64,000 nt of DNA from Saturnia japonica (GCA_033032175.1 CM065321.1:8888501-8952500); one strand, 5' to 3'. Positions 20,690-32,290 are shown, counted from the first letter of the stretch. Notes: a model not told the origin generated them from the letters alone. Numbers and translations: made by a program.

Positions 20690-21203
20690 AAAAAAACCAG
20701 CCAAGTACGAGTCGGAATCACACACCGAGGGTTCCGTAGTTACACAGCCACATTCATCAAAATAATTAGGTAACATTAGTGAAGAAAGCACTGAACAGTT
20801 CTAACGAAAATATAAACTATGTTGAGGGAGAAACTTAAATTTACGGTTGGAAAACTCTTGTCCTCATATATCGATCAGTTTACCGACTGGAAATAAGTTT
20901 GTAGTCTCAAAAAGATATTTTATTTTGTGATGTAATTACAAATTTACAGTTTTCGGATTTTTCCTTGCCTCTGCGAGTGTTGCAATATGTAGCATAAACA
21001 GTCGTATATTTTTATTGTGTTGACTTAGAAGTTTGATTTTTTCACATATTTAAGGGATTGCCACACCATTTGATATTAATTTCAACTTATACCTCTAAGC
21101 ACTCCTGAGAAAAAGGATCTTGACAGACAGGCAGACGGACGACCAACGAACTGATCCTATAAGGGTTCCTTTTTTCCTTTTGAGGTACGGAACCATAAAA
21201 ACC
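20690..21203 (+). repeat. Dispersed repeat (family P), single-core copy
   Basis: It begins AAAAAAACCAGCCAAGTACG, then AGTCGGAATC and GAGGGTTCCGTAG, and ends CCTTTTGAGGTACGGAACC. The interior contains TTGTGTTGACTTAGAAGTTT and ATTAATTTCAACTTATACC, which also occur in the amplified cores at 12434-14882. An inverted copy lies at 49438-49965. It is a widespread kind of insect repeat to my knowledge, but I cannot name its class with certainty. Confidence 0.6.
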
Positions 21204-22111
21204 GAATTGTAAATACTTTTGGCACTTTTCACACGACGGACGCTAAAATGACATACCTATATAATTATTACTTGTTTGTGTTTTGTGCCAAGACATGATT
21301 TTTTAAAATATAAAATAATATATTTATTGATAGTAAGGCCGTTTGGTCCTAAATGAAACATAGCTATGTACTATGATAACTAATAGGTAATATAAATATG
21401 TACCATATAATTGATGTTTAACAGCCAGACAATAGAACAGACTATCATGTTCTGGATTCCTTGTACGAGATCCAAACCCTCGACGTCTCCTCCCAATTGC
21501 AAAGTTTACTACCACTGCGTTATTATATTGCAATATTAAAACTTTCTATATTGTATTTTACTAATGTAGCTTTATTATTAGGTACAAAATATTAATAAAA
21601 ATTGTAATTATGAAGCGATATAAAATGCTAGGTTTATGTAACACTGCAAAAGCTGTGTAATTAATATATTCCGTTCCCGTATTCGATAAAAACTTTCATA
21701 CTCATATTCTTGTCGGCATCCGTGCGAGTAACGTATTAAATCTCATTTATTCCGATGAAATCCAGTCGAAGCCAAAAAGTCAGAGGCTTCTAATCTTAAA
21801 TTATTCTATGTCGAAGGATTTTCTTTACACCTAAAAAGCTTATCAAGATTGGGTTTCATCCTGCATAATTTTTTTAAGATCAATGTTTGTGGGAAATTTT
21901 CGGAAAAAGATCGAAAGTAATGGTCGACATCAAAGCTTCGAATATTATATTTAAAATGGATCGACTTAGAAATTTGAATACTAGAAAAGTGTACGTCCGT
22001 CGCATTTTTATGATGATAAACTAATAGAGTTTCTCTGTAGCGTGTTAGAAATAACTTTGAAGGCGATAAGTATTGAAGTTGTAGGGCACGTTGCAGAAAT
22101 TTTATGATAAT
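21204..22111. other. AT-rich DNA, no supported gene
   Basis: A 69-codon minus frame at 21324-21533 has no family signature. I see no terminal repeats. Confidence 0.45.
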
Positions 22112-22440
22112 TATTAGCCGTACCTCATGATTACAAACGTGTTAAATTTCCTCGACAAACTCTTCACCTCGCAGCCGCGCCGTCGTCGCCAGCGCACCCG
22201 TCTAGCCGTCTCATTATTCTTAATTCACGTACTTGCCTACAACTTTCCAGGTTGCTTGACGTTCATGATTATAGCTCCGATTCTTGGAGTTGTAGCGTTA
22301 ATTTATATAACCTATAATTTTCGTCAATAAATAGGCTATATAATTCAAAAATATTTTTTTAAATTTCATTGGTTGTTCAAGAGACTAGCGAGTTCAAACA
22401 AACAAACAATCACTTGAATTTTATAATATTACTATATATG
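22112..22440 (-). repeat. Dispersed repeat (family D)
   Basis: It contains CGCCGTCGTCGCC, CGTACTTGCCTACAACTTTC, GACGTTCATGATTA, AATAAATAGGCTATATAA and GAGTTCAAACAAACAAACAA before TTTTATAATATTACTATA. All these blocks recur in the copies at 1168, 7079 and 56585. The 67-codon open frame at 22127-22330 lies wholly within it and should not be taken as a gene. Confidence 0.55.
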
Positions 22441-23520
22441 TCAACGCGCTAATAATATTTAAGCAAGATATTATTACTATACCTGCAAGAACGGCGAAAA
22501 TTTTTATTGAAAAAACAGAATACTGAGATATAATTATGTAGGTGTTATAAATGTATTACACTACATGTATAATAAATAAATCGCATTAATGTTGTAAATA
22601 ATAGATCTAGTACAGTATAATTAAAAACACTGAAATTATACAGGATGGCACTACATTGGCGATATTAATTAAACATATGGGCATATCCATAAAAATAATA
22701 CAAATTTGGTCGTAATATTAAAAAAAACATTTTGAAACTAAATATTAAATTATGTGACCAAATTCGAAACACTCTATGCAACCGATTCATTCATGAAGCT
22801 ACCTAAGAAGTATATGTTATACTAGGAGTGGTAACGCCTCGTCGGCATAGGGCTGCTATCTCTTTCCTGCCTTACGCGGAAGTGTCAGTTTCTCATTCTA
22901 ATAGTATTTCTTTACATTTTCATTTCATTCGCGTATTGTTCAATCCGTGACCCCAGCGGATAACCTGTGCGTTACAGCTGTTTATGCGCAGGTTGTTTCA
23001 AAAGGATAATTTAGAAAATTGTACATAATTCAATATATAATAACATGATATACAATTTAAATATCTCTAAGATCTAAAATTGCGTAATCGAGTACGTGTG
23101 CTCATTTAATGTCAACATTTTAGCGCCATGCTGTATAATAATAGGTAGGTACTTTTAGGCCGGGAGAGTGAGCGAAGCGAGCATACGTTAATAGCGGCCG
23201 GTTGTTACAATTCTGCTTTATGTAAATAAGACATAATTACATATACATACATATGGGATAAGCGTACAAATGTTAAGTACTATTTATATGTTGTACTGGT
23301 AGTTATGTCCCGGGGGTATTGTGTAAAACTGTTTTTAAAGTAGCTCGTTACTGCCCCTGATGCACAGTGCAGTCCAAACACAACAGCGAACATGAGAAAT
23401 CGAATTCCATCGGAGGTCCCAGCTGTCGCGTCGCCTTTATAAATATCTCTTCACGTTACGCTTGAAGGACCCAATGTCGTAGGAAGGAGGGAACAAACAC
23501 AATGACCGAGTTCGACAGTT
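22441..23520. other. AT-rich DNA with a few GC-rich patches, no supported gene
   Basis: Patches around 22830-22990 and 23340-23500 are richer in GC and might be decayed repeat or exon, but hold no credible frame or splice sites. Confidence 0.45.
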
Positions 23521-23524
23521 CCTA

Positions 23525-23935
23525 CTCAAATATCGTATTTTTGCGTGCTACGTATTTCTTCAAGAGTATTTTGTACAGTTCCGAAATGTAGTAAATTCAG
23601 TATTGATGTAATTTATAATTATTATTTTATTAAAAAAGTATACATTCGTAGTAGAGTTGCCTAAATTTTCTATACTGTTTATAATATTTTTAGAAATAAA
23701 GTTATGAAAAATATAGTGTCTAATGAAAATAATTAATAATATATAAATATTTTTGTTACTTATGTAAATCTTGTATGTTTGGATTTTTTGTTCCAATAAA
23801 AGTGTATTAAGAATATGTAGTCAATTTGTACAATTATATGGATTCATCCACCTCAAATATTGTATTTTTGCTTGCTATAATATTTGTTCAAAAGTATATT
23901 GTACGCAGATCCGAATTACAGCAAGAACAATACTT
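23525..23935. repeat. Two diverged ~80 bp direct repeats
   Basis: CTCAAATATCGTATTTTTGC (23526 on) and CTCAAATATTGTATTTTTGC (23854 on) begin segments that stay alignable for about 80 bp through TCAA.AGTAT.TTGTAC and TCCGAA. They may be terminal direct repeats of a decayed element or a local duplication. Confidence 0.45.
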
Positions 23936-23991
23936 TTTATAGTATGGTTGGCAACCCTAGTTCGTAGTTATAATTTAGAAATGTATTTTTA

Positions 23992-24970
23992 TCCATACTA
24001 ATATTATAAATGCGAAAGTAACTCTTGACTGCCTGCCTGTTACGTTTTCACGTCTAAACAGCTGAACAAATTTTAATGAATTTTTGGTATAGGGATAGAT
24101 GAACTTGGGAAAGGACATAGGGTACTTTTTGTGGGGAGAATAAAACATTAAAGGTAGAAAATAGAGGATGAAAGTTTATAAGAAGAAAATATGGGAACAC
24201 CAATGCGTATGCGCGGTAATGTCGGCTGCCACGCCCACCGGTTTGTTGATTTATTATGCGCATGTGCAGTAAATATGAAATGACATCGTTGTCAACGGCA
24301 ACTGCTTTTGTAGATTTATTGACATTGTTATATTTAATAAGAAATGTATTGTATTTGTAATATTTACCCATGAAATGATAGTCCAGTATTCTTTTTAAGA
24401 TTGGCTGAAGTGTTTTTAAACTCTTTATTAACTACTCAGTACGGCATAGTTACTATTTTATTTTGTAAATTATCTGGATTATACAGTTTTGCTACAAGTG
24501 TATTATTTCATTGAATTATTCCATATCTGATAAAAATAAAACTAGGGTGAAAGTTTGTATGAAGAACCCATCATGTCTGAAATTAGGGATATAAATGAAA
24601 ATAAATATTTATGCTTTTGGTAAGAAAGTAATAAAAGAGGTTTCACGTTTATCAAAAAAATCTTTCTGCAGGCTATTATAATAAGGGATGATTTTATTAT
24701 TTTTAAAGTTTTATTGGGACTATTAATGCGTTGGACTTCATATAGGCATATAATTACAATACCATACAAAGAGTGATAAACCTATCTATGGTTTTCTTTT
24801 GGTTTGTCATGTTGTCATGTTCCGAAATCAGCCGGTGCATATGCAGTAATATAGCGGGGTGGTAGGGATTGCGACCATAATACACAAAATGATAAACCCA
24901 TCCATGATTTTCTTTTGGTTTGTCGGGTTCCGGCAACAATAGGTGTATATGCAGTAATAACTAAATAATT
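23992..24970 (+). repeat. Helitron-like repeat with internal short repeats
   Basis: The left end, TCCATACTAATATTATAAAT preceded by A, is the 5' terminus type seen inverted at 49425 and 63256. Inside, phrases seen also in the 62920-63256 repeat occur (GGACATAGGGTAC, TGAAGAACCCA). A 'TATGCAGTAATA' phrase recurs near 24265, 24840 and 24945. A ~118 bp block is tandemly duplicated (from 24773 and from about 24890, each with CTTTTGGTTTGTC). No CTAG end was found, so the right limit is uncertain. Confidence 0.4.
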
Positions 24971-25428
24971 AGCTATTGATTCAATAAAGATAACTGTATC
25001 TTATACAATGTTTATTTCATCATGTGTTTCATACATTTGTGACTGTTAGATAGCTATCTATTCAATAAGTAGTTCAATAAGCTGTCACTAGATGGAAAGT
25101 TTACGAAAGTCATAGTAAATGTCATGGATGTATTAAATAGTTTTTTATATTAAAATTAATATTTGTACCAACTAAATTTAAAATAAATAAATAAAAACTT
25201 CGATAATGTGAGGGCAGATGTCGTTGCATAGAGTACAGTAGCTGTCGCATATAAGTGAATATTGAAATTTTCGCTGCAACGAATTCGATTTGTTTATATG
25301 TCTTTTATTATTATTTGCTTTCGTTTGGGTTATTAGGTATAATACAGAAGTTTTGTACATACTTAGTAAGTAGGTAGTAGTTTAACTGGGGGATATTTCG
25401 TTTATTATTATTCTTATTGCTAATCTTA

Positions 25429-25945
25429 TCCATACAATTAATAAAATTGAAGTGTCTATTTGTAATATCAAAATAACAGTTTTTTACAAAATGCACATGA
25501 TATAGTATATACGACACCTATAACAAAAAGCCCATTTTTAAATTTTGGCTGTCTGTCTGTTGGTTCCGGGTAATTTCCGAAACGGTTGGACCGATTTTGA
25601 CGGGACTTTCACTGATAGATAGCTGATGATATAAGGAGTAACTAAAGCTACTTTTATTTTAGGAAAAGAATTAGGGTTTCGCACAAATAAAAAAAACTGG
25701 TCATGATGAATCAATTCGGGCGCTTAAATGGCTTAATCTGAGTAAACCATAAGATATGTAGCAAATTATTGTACTACATAATTATTGGCATTAAAAAGGC
25801 CAATAAAAAGTCCGGAAGAGTATATACATCTATCTTCTAAGGAACACCCACAATAAACCGTGTCTTTAAAATAACCGGGAGCGGAGGAGCAAAATTCGCG
25901 AGGGCATTCTGTAGTCCACGTGGGCGAAGCCACGGGCTCAGCTAG
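25429..25945 (+). mobile_element. Non-autonomous Helitron (family H1), complete, 517 bp
   Basis: It begins A|TCCATACAATTAATAAAATT and ends CACGGGCTCAGCTAG|T, with a GC-rich hairpin (CGTGGGCGAAGCCACG) just before the end. It is the cleanest full-length copy in the window and serves as the reference for the others. It is non-coding. Confidence 0.8.
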
Positions 25946-25961
25946 TATATATATATATAAA

Positions 25962-26151
25962 TCTCGTGTCACGATGTATGTTCGGGATAAACGCCGAAAC
26001 TACTGAATCGATTATGATCAAATTTGATAACTATCTGTAATTTGGTCCAACTTAAATAACTTAAAGTTTTATATCAATTATTGACAAATTACGGAATGTA
26101 AATAATACAGCGTAGCAGTAAACGCATGCGGAGCCGCGGGCACGTCGCTAG
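25962..26151 (+). mobile_element. Short non-autonomous Helitron, 190 bp
   Basis: It begins A|TCTCGTGTCACGATG and ends GCCGCGGGCACGTCGCTAG|T. Its left end is only 16 bp from the end of the H1 Helitron, separated by an (AT) run. The interior differs from H1. The 3' end is nearly the same as that at 4311. Confidence 0.6.
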
Positions 26152-26689
26152 TTCTATAAAAAAAAAATGTTTGCTACAAACTGTGCTTTGTTGGAGTATA
26201 CAAATAAGAAGTAGCTGAATGTAATTTAAAAGGCTTTCGTTATATATGTTACTTCCAGTGACTCCATTGAGCGCTATAATTGAGTTGCATAGTTTAGTTT
26301 ACACAGCAAACAACGTTTATATACAGTGCACTTATTCTTGTGGATGGTTCTGAAAAGCGACTTGAGAGGTTTTCCCGGTGAAATGTAATCCAGCTAAGTC
26401 AATACATTTCAATTATACGTCTTTGCGAGTATAACTTAATTTAAGAAAAGTACTTTTCTTTAGAATAGACGCCGATAAGAATGAAATACAAATATTTCAC
26501 TTTACCTTAAAATAAATTGGTGGCGAGTAAAGTGAAGCTGTATCATTAAAGATCGATAAATTTGAATCCCAATTACAATTTATTCATTTAATTGTATCAT
26601 TTCATTCAAATTCATAAAGATTATACCTATAGTTAAACAGTAAAAGAATCAAATGGAGTAGAAAACGACGTGTTCTGCAAGTATAATAA
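26152..26689. other. AT-rich DNA, no supported gene
   Basis: No frame, repeat or paired terminus was detected. Confidence 0.5.
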
Positions 26690-26691
26690 TA

Positions 26692-27965
26692 GGTCTTTAC
26701 CTATGAAATTGCCGTTCTGCAGTACCTGGCCATTTCAAATAAAAATATTTTTTGTTTGGCAAAGGTTTCTAATTTCAAATTAATTTTATTTTAAAAACAT
26801 GGAATTCTTTTTCCAAAAGTAGTCATTTGTTTATTGATTAGTGTTACATTTTCATCGCATTTCAATCTTTTTTGTCATCAGGTATACGTTAAAAATTCTA
26901 GTAATTATGGAATATGAGTACCGTCGTGGCAGCAACGCGGCACAAGCGGCACGCAACATCAACGACGTTTACGGAGCTAACACTACAAACCAACGCACCA
27001 CCTGTTATTGGTTTACTCGCTTTCGTTCTGGGAATTTCGACCTGAAAAATGAACCTCGCGGTCGTCCGAGACTTTGGTCGACAATGACAAATTAAAGGCG
27101 ATTTTGGAAGCTGATGATACACAATCTACGGCTGAATTAGCAGCAGCTTTCGACGTTAGCGTCAAAACAATATTGGTCGTCAAATTGGCAAGGTAAAAAA
27201 GCTTGACAAATGGGTGCCTCACAAACTCAATGATCGCCAGCGCGAAGTACGCGTCGAGACGTGCCTTGCACTGCTCAACAGACACACAAATGAAGGAATT
27301 TTGAACCGCATTGTTACCTGCAATGAAAAATGGATTCTGTTTGATAACCGCAAGCGCTCAGCAAGTTGGTTGGATCCTGGTTCAGCACCTAAACAATGCC
27401 CTAAATGAAAACTTACCCCTAGAAAAGTGATGGTCAATGTTTGGTGGTCTAGCGCCGGTGTGATTCATCACAGCTTTTTACCAAACGGGATGAGCATTAC
27501 TGCAGATGTGTACTGTGAAGAATTGAACAAAATGATGGAGAAGCTGGCACATCTCCAACCAGCATTAGTCAATCGCTCGTCTCCGCTGCTCCTGCACGAC
27601 AACGCGCGACCTCATACTGCACAGCAGACGGTCTCCAAGTTGCAAGAACTGGGGTTGGAAGTTCTCCGTCATCCACCTTACTCACCAGACCTTGCGCCTA
27701 CAGAATACTACTTTTTCCAGAATTTGGATAACTCTTTGGCGGGAAAAAAATTCAATACCCGAGAGGCAGTACAAAATGCCTTTGAAGAATTTGTTGCCTC
27801 CCGTCCAGCTGATTTCTTTAAGAATTGCATCAACAAACTGCCACTGCGCTGGCAAAGATGCATTGATTGCATGGGTGATTACTTCGATTAATACAAATAA
27901 AAAATACATGAAAAAAAATCGTTTAAATTTTTTCATACAAAAGGGCAATTTCATAGGTAAAGGCC
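26692..27965 (+). mobile_element. Mariner transposon, 1274 bp, full-length but dead
   Basis: The terminal inverted repeats are GGTCTTTACCTATGAAATTG on the left and GGCCTTTACCTATGAAATTG on the right (inverted). Each is flanked by TA (26690-26691, 27966-27967), the mariner target duplication. Length and structure are normal for mariner. The coding region is described separately. Confidence 0.9.
26907..27891 (+). pseudogene. Mariner transposase pseudogene
   Basis: This is a former DD34D transposase, the cut-and-paste enzyme of the surrounding element. The N-terminal helix-turn-helix part (EYEYRRGSNAAQAARNINDV) is in one frame. Shifts near 27070 and 27175 break it, and a TGA at about 27406 interrupts the catalytic domain. 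The motif around the first acidic residue reads VTCNEKW, so the expected Asp is Asn (codon near 27322). The second Asp is present (LHDNARPHTA, near 27598). Exactly 34 residues later the third is Glu in APTEYYF (near 27703) instead of Asp. The C-terminus (FFKNCINKLPLRWQRCID, then GDYFD) is intact. It is non-functional on several counts. Confidence 0.9.
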
Positions 27966-28289
27966 TAATATATACTAGGTTGTAGAATATGTCTAGGGTC
28001 ATAAGTGCTAGTTATAAGCTATGAAACAGTGGATATCATATTTTGGTCGACATTCCTCTAGTCTATCCTTTTGATCAGAACAAATGTTAATTTTAAAACA
28101 TTACAAATGTATAATAAACTTTAGGTTCCGTTATCAGTAAAGTAGGCCTATCGCTAAGCCTACGCTATCCGTATTACATTTAGAGGCCTGTGTCTTTTGA
28201 ACCGTCGCGTCGTAGCTAAGTAGAATATATGTTTTTATTTTATTAATAAAAATACCAAAAAGTATTATTATATTTAGGTAACTTATTAT

Positions 28290-29045
28290 AGGTCCTTCCA
28301 TATGAAATTAGCTTTTTATATGGAAAAAGTAAAACGAAAATGATACCTAGAGGACTAGAGAGATTGACCAGTCTCGGTTGGTTAACGGTTAGCTTTTCCA
28401 TCATGGTTTGCAATTGTTGACAATACAGATCTGATGTTATCGGCTGGCCTGATCTTAAGAAGTTGTAGCGTATGACACCAGCACTGGTTCACCTAACACT
28501 CACCAGTACCTTTTTCAGAGTAAACTTTCGCTTCGGAAAGGACGTGGCCGGTTTTCTCGGGTTCAACCACTGTGATGAGCGATTCTGATTGTCATAAATG
28601 GTCCATTTTTCGTCACAAATAAAGATATGATTCAAAATTCCCTCATTACTGTGACGATTGAGTAAAACAGCACTCAGTGCGTGTTTGTTTGTGTGCTTCA
28701 GTCAATTCATGCGGTAAACATTTCTCGAGCTTTTTCACTTTTCAAATTTGTTTCAAGTGAATTTTAAATTGTTTTGTCACTCATACCGAAGCCTGCCGCT
28801 AAATCTGAAGTGGTTTGCGATGTTTCCGCTTCCACGTTCACCTTTAATTCCTCATTATCAGCTAGGGTCTCCGGCCGTCCACGGGGTTTGTTTCGTAGGT
28901 GAAAATTTCCGGAACGAAAACGTAACTTGCTTTCTTTTACAGTAGCTTCCCCGTAGACATCATTAATTCTTCAAGATGTTTCTGCAGCGCTGATGCCACA
29001 GTAGAACTCATATTCATAAACAACGTGATATTTTAAGCTTTTCAT
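28290..29045 (-). pseudogene. Second mariner, decayed transposase remnant
   Basis: The minus strand gives mariner-type pieces in shifting frames: NEGILNHIFICDEKWTIYDN near 28620, SAGVIRYNFL near 28460, and an N-terminal part near 29000. The first catalytic Asp is kept (CDEKW). The left end carries GGTCCTTCCATATGAAATTA (28291 on), a mariner-style terminus. A convincing partner terminus is not seen on the right, where homology fades after about 29045. It is a different lineage from the neighbour at 26692: both terminus and protein differ. Confidence 0.75.
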
Positions 29046-30029
29046 TTTATGAAAGAACGGTGTCAACGAAAAATCAAATGGTGCGAAAACAAATGAATCA
29101 CTACATTCGAAACACAAATACACAAGCCTAAATTTGAAGTAAATTTGAGTTTGGAATTCCTAACCAAACGCCACATAAATGAGATCTAAGTGGTCAGCTT
29201 AACAAAACTACAAATTCATATTTAAGTAGCTTATATTAAAGAGTCCTTACAAGTAACGTTTTTGTAAATAAAAAAATGGTTTTGCTCTATTGCAATATAA
29301 AGTGTCAGTTTGGTGTGATTATATTACAAACCCTAAAGTAAAACAACAAATATATAAAACTGGCAGCACAAAGTATACATACTGAATAAGTAAAAACAGA
29401 ATTTTTTGGCAAGTACTTTACATAATACGAATATTGTGTGCTGGAACGAAACCCACGATGCATGAATCTGATTGGCGTATGGTCGTTTTTTCGAAAAATA
29501 TAACCAATGTTCTTCTTTCCTTGGACATTTAAACAAGCAGATGCCATATTCGTATTTATCTATTCATTGGCCGAACCATTGGCATTCATTTATGTTCGCG
29601 TTTGTCCTGCTTGTGTGGAAGACATTATAATTTGTAACTAACGCGACTAATTGATGCTTGACTAATCGTTTAATGGGATGTTCCGTACAGATGAGTAGCG
29701 AAAATAAACTGGTGTGTTTGCATGAAATCGTGGTATTTTAATGAAATAAATTCTCTTTCATCATAAAGCCATTTCAAGTAGTTAATATTTTGAAGTATTT
29801 TTTTAGCAGCACAGAAAAGTGAAGGAACCATGCCTGCGTGGTATAATCTAAAAAAGTGGTGACCACTGCGAGATTGATAATCTATCGACAGTTGCCGCTA
29901 TCATGTCGGCTTGCATATTTAGAAACTGGAATACTGGATAGCGCCTGACTTCAAAACAAGATGCACATAAGCGAATTACTATATGCGTCCTCAGTGAAAT
30001 AAGTAACGAATAGGACTGAAGCGAGTGCG
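29046..30029. other. Mostly AT-rich DNA, no supported gene
   Basis: Overlapping minus-strand frames at 29305-29547 have no family signature. From about 29860 GC content rises. Confidence 0.45.
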
Positions 30030-30143
30030 ATGGACGGGGCTTGTGAGTGGCCACTAGCCACAGTGTTCCTATGTATTACTTTACTTTATGCCACAGTGTA
30101 TCGCGAGCTTTTTGAATGTTTAGACGTATTTCAAGTGTTGTAA
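30030..30143 (+). CDS. Small 37-residue open frame, doubtful
   Basis: A start at 30030 opens a frame to TAA (30141-30143) with a hydrophobic stretch (WPLATVFLCITLLYATVY) and a polar tail. It lies in a locally GC-richer segment (29860-30145). A strong donor-like CTT|GTGAGT occurs 14 bases after the start, so this could also be the end of a first exon. A minus-strand frame overlaps it. There is no family match. Confidence 0.15.
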   Translation: MDGACEWPLATVFLCITLLYATVYRELFECLDVFQVL

Positions 30144-31020
30144 ACCGTCGATGAGGATTTTTTTTTTTTTTTACGAGACAGTTTGATCCTCTAATGGGAA
30201 ATGTTGAGCACAAGAGATGGTGTGCACAAAATTAATAAAACCAGAAATAAATTGCGAATTTTATACTTTATATGAATATACAATATTTGCACTTATAAAC
30301 TTCAGTCTTTATTGCCATTTCACAAAAAATTGTTCGGAGACGCGTTTAGGCCGAGCGACAAGACCGAAATGGTTTGTCACACCCGCCAACCGTGCATTTG
30401 GTCGCTCGTTGCCTAGGCCAGTAGTGCCAACGCATCTGGGGGATACGAACGTTTGAACACTACGCGCGGTATCTTGCTCAGGTCCATTGAGCTATACTAA
30501 TTTGATAGTTGTAGTGTTGTGACCAAATACGTAATGATATTGATCGCATAAATTTATTATATTTTGAACAAAGACAAATACAACTAAAACATTCAAATAT
30601 ATTTTTTCAAGATGGGAACACTCAATGGCCCACCGCCATTTTGTACCTGTACCTACTTATTTTACAACAGCTTCGAAAATTTTGAAGAAGTTGGCATTAT
30701 CAATCAAGAATTAATACGTGTAACATCTTGTAATGAAATTTAATATTAGTTAATAAATTTGTACAAAGTATCCGGCAGTAGTTTAGTTTCTTACATGTTG
30801 TAAAAAAAAATCGGGTCTGTTATCGTGTTACGTTTATCGATATAGCTCCATCCTTATCAGTTTCTCCGACTCTGGTATAACCTTGTACGTGTGTAAACGT
30901 CATATTTTTATAAAATAATGCATACATAATGTAAAAAGACGCTCGTTCAAGTTTACACAGGAGCCTTCATCGAGAAAATAAAAAAATGGAAACGGTATAG
31001 GCGCCCGTCTTAACTATAAT
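30144..31020. other. Unassigned DNA
   Basis: A T13-14 run lies at about 30160, and a GC-richer part at 30330-30470 has no lasting frame. Nothing else stands out. Confidence 0.45.
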
Positions 31021-31165
31021 ATGGATCCAAACCGGCGCGGCGCGGCGGCAGTTTCGTAAGTTTGATATTTCGCGAGCGTCGTCGCAACCGCCCTAGGCCT
31101 GCACTGTGGACTTCGCCTATGACGAGCGTTTTATCATATAATACGTCGTGTTCGCGATCCAGACG
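30985..31165 (+). promoter_or_regulatory. CpG-rich block, possible promoter / 5' exon
   Basis: This is a dense cluster of CpG and GGCGCGG-type motifs over ~170 bp, with AT-rich DNA on both sides and no relation to any repeat in the window. It is the most promoter-like composition here. No TATA or initiator can be assigned confidently. Confidence 0.3.
31021..31055 (+). CDS. Candidate first coding exon in a GC-rich block
   Basis: The ATG at 31021 starts MDPNRRGAAAV and runs 35 bases into a consensus donor, TTTC|GTAAGT (GT at 31056-31057). It sits in a CpG-rich block (30990-31160, including CGGCGCGGCGCGGCGGC) inside otherwise AT-rich DNA, the typical look of a 5' exon/promoter region. Without the splice the frame stops at once. 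The product is unknown and no second exon was identified. Confidence 0.3.
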
Positions 31166-32290
31166 GGCTATACATCTTACCAATCCGAAAGTAATAATAA
31201 TATAGAATGTTTGACTGTTTGAATGTTTAGAACATTCAGAAATAGTTTAATAAACCATATTTGTGTGGCAATCAATAATATCAATTATAGTTAATTTTGA
31301 ATAAATTTCCGACGAAGTTAAATAATTTGAAACATGACTCTTCGTTGAATTTACAAATGTAAGTAATGACAGAATTCTCGCAAAAAGTATTGGATCGTAT
31401 AGTTAAAATCACAACTCAAAGATCAAACCTTTGGAAATGACCAATTTTTTGACATGGAACAGAGTCTACGTTTTAGTATGAACAGCAAAGGGTGTTACAC
31501 GTTTTTAGGAAAACAAAAGGACGTCAAGTCACAAAGTGTTTGCAGCATGTGTGAAATTGCTTCGAAAATTATTAATTACCGGGATAACTGGAAAACGTCA
31601 ACTACAATAATTAAATGATGTTATCAACTTGACGTCAAAGACTCGGATGCATTCAATTTACCTGCAGCGTTTGTAGGTTTAAATTAATATGAGGGCGTAG
31701 TAAAGAGATTAGTATGCCCTTATGGTGTTCTAAGCCAATAAGTTTATCTAGAATTTACTTGAAATGCTAATAATTGAATTCCACTAACATTTAAATATAA
31801 TAGATGATCGTGTTGATGCCGTATTATGTATTTAATTTATGTAGGCGTTATTTTGCGGAAATCCATTGTAATTACTTTATCCGAATTGTCTTTGCTACCC
31901 GCCTGAAAAGATAAACGATTGTTTCATCTTTTTGCAACAAAAAAGGTTTGTTATTAATTGTTGAGGTGTACCTGAAAATGTTGATCTGAAACTAATAGTG
32001 AAAAAGAAGAAAAATCAAAAAGAGAAATGCTAGTAACTGAAACGATTAAAGAGATGCGGTCCAGCCCGTAGACCCGAAAGTTAATAAACTTATAAGGAGT
32101 AAATGTTAAAAATGTTAAGCAAATAATAATAAACGAATAATAATAAAAAATAAATAAACATAATAATAATACAAAATAAAAACGATGTTGCAGATGAGTT
32201 GTGAAACGATCACAATCAATTACACGTGTTTCGCCTCTCAACGAGGTATCCTAAGATCGATGTTGACTCATCCGAAGCTAACGGGCGAGT
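31166..32290. other. AT-rich DNA, no supported gene
   Basis: Nothing beyond AT-rich microsatellite-like text (TAATAATAA at 32120-32175) was found. Confidence 0.5.

Noticed and set aside
22127..22330. 67-codon frame with a hydrophobic C-terminus that looks like a membrane protein
   Set aside because: It lies entirely within a dispersed repeat with other copies in the window where the frame is broken.
28545..28575. GGTTCAA-like phrase resembling a tRNA B box
   Set aside because: It lies in the decayed mariner and no cloverleaf can be formed around it. No tRNA gene was found anywhere in the window.
29305..29547. Overlapping 67- and 80-codon minus-strand frames
   Set aside because: No start context, splice sites or family motif; two frames are open at once over the same DNA.
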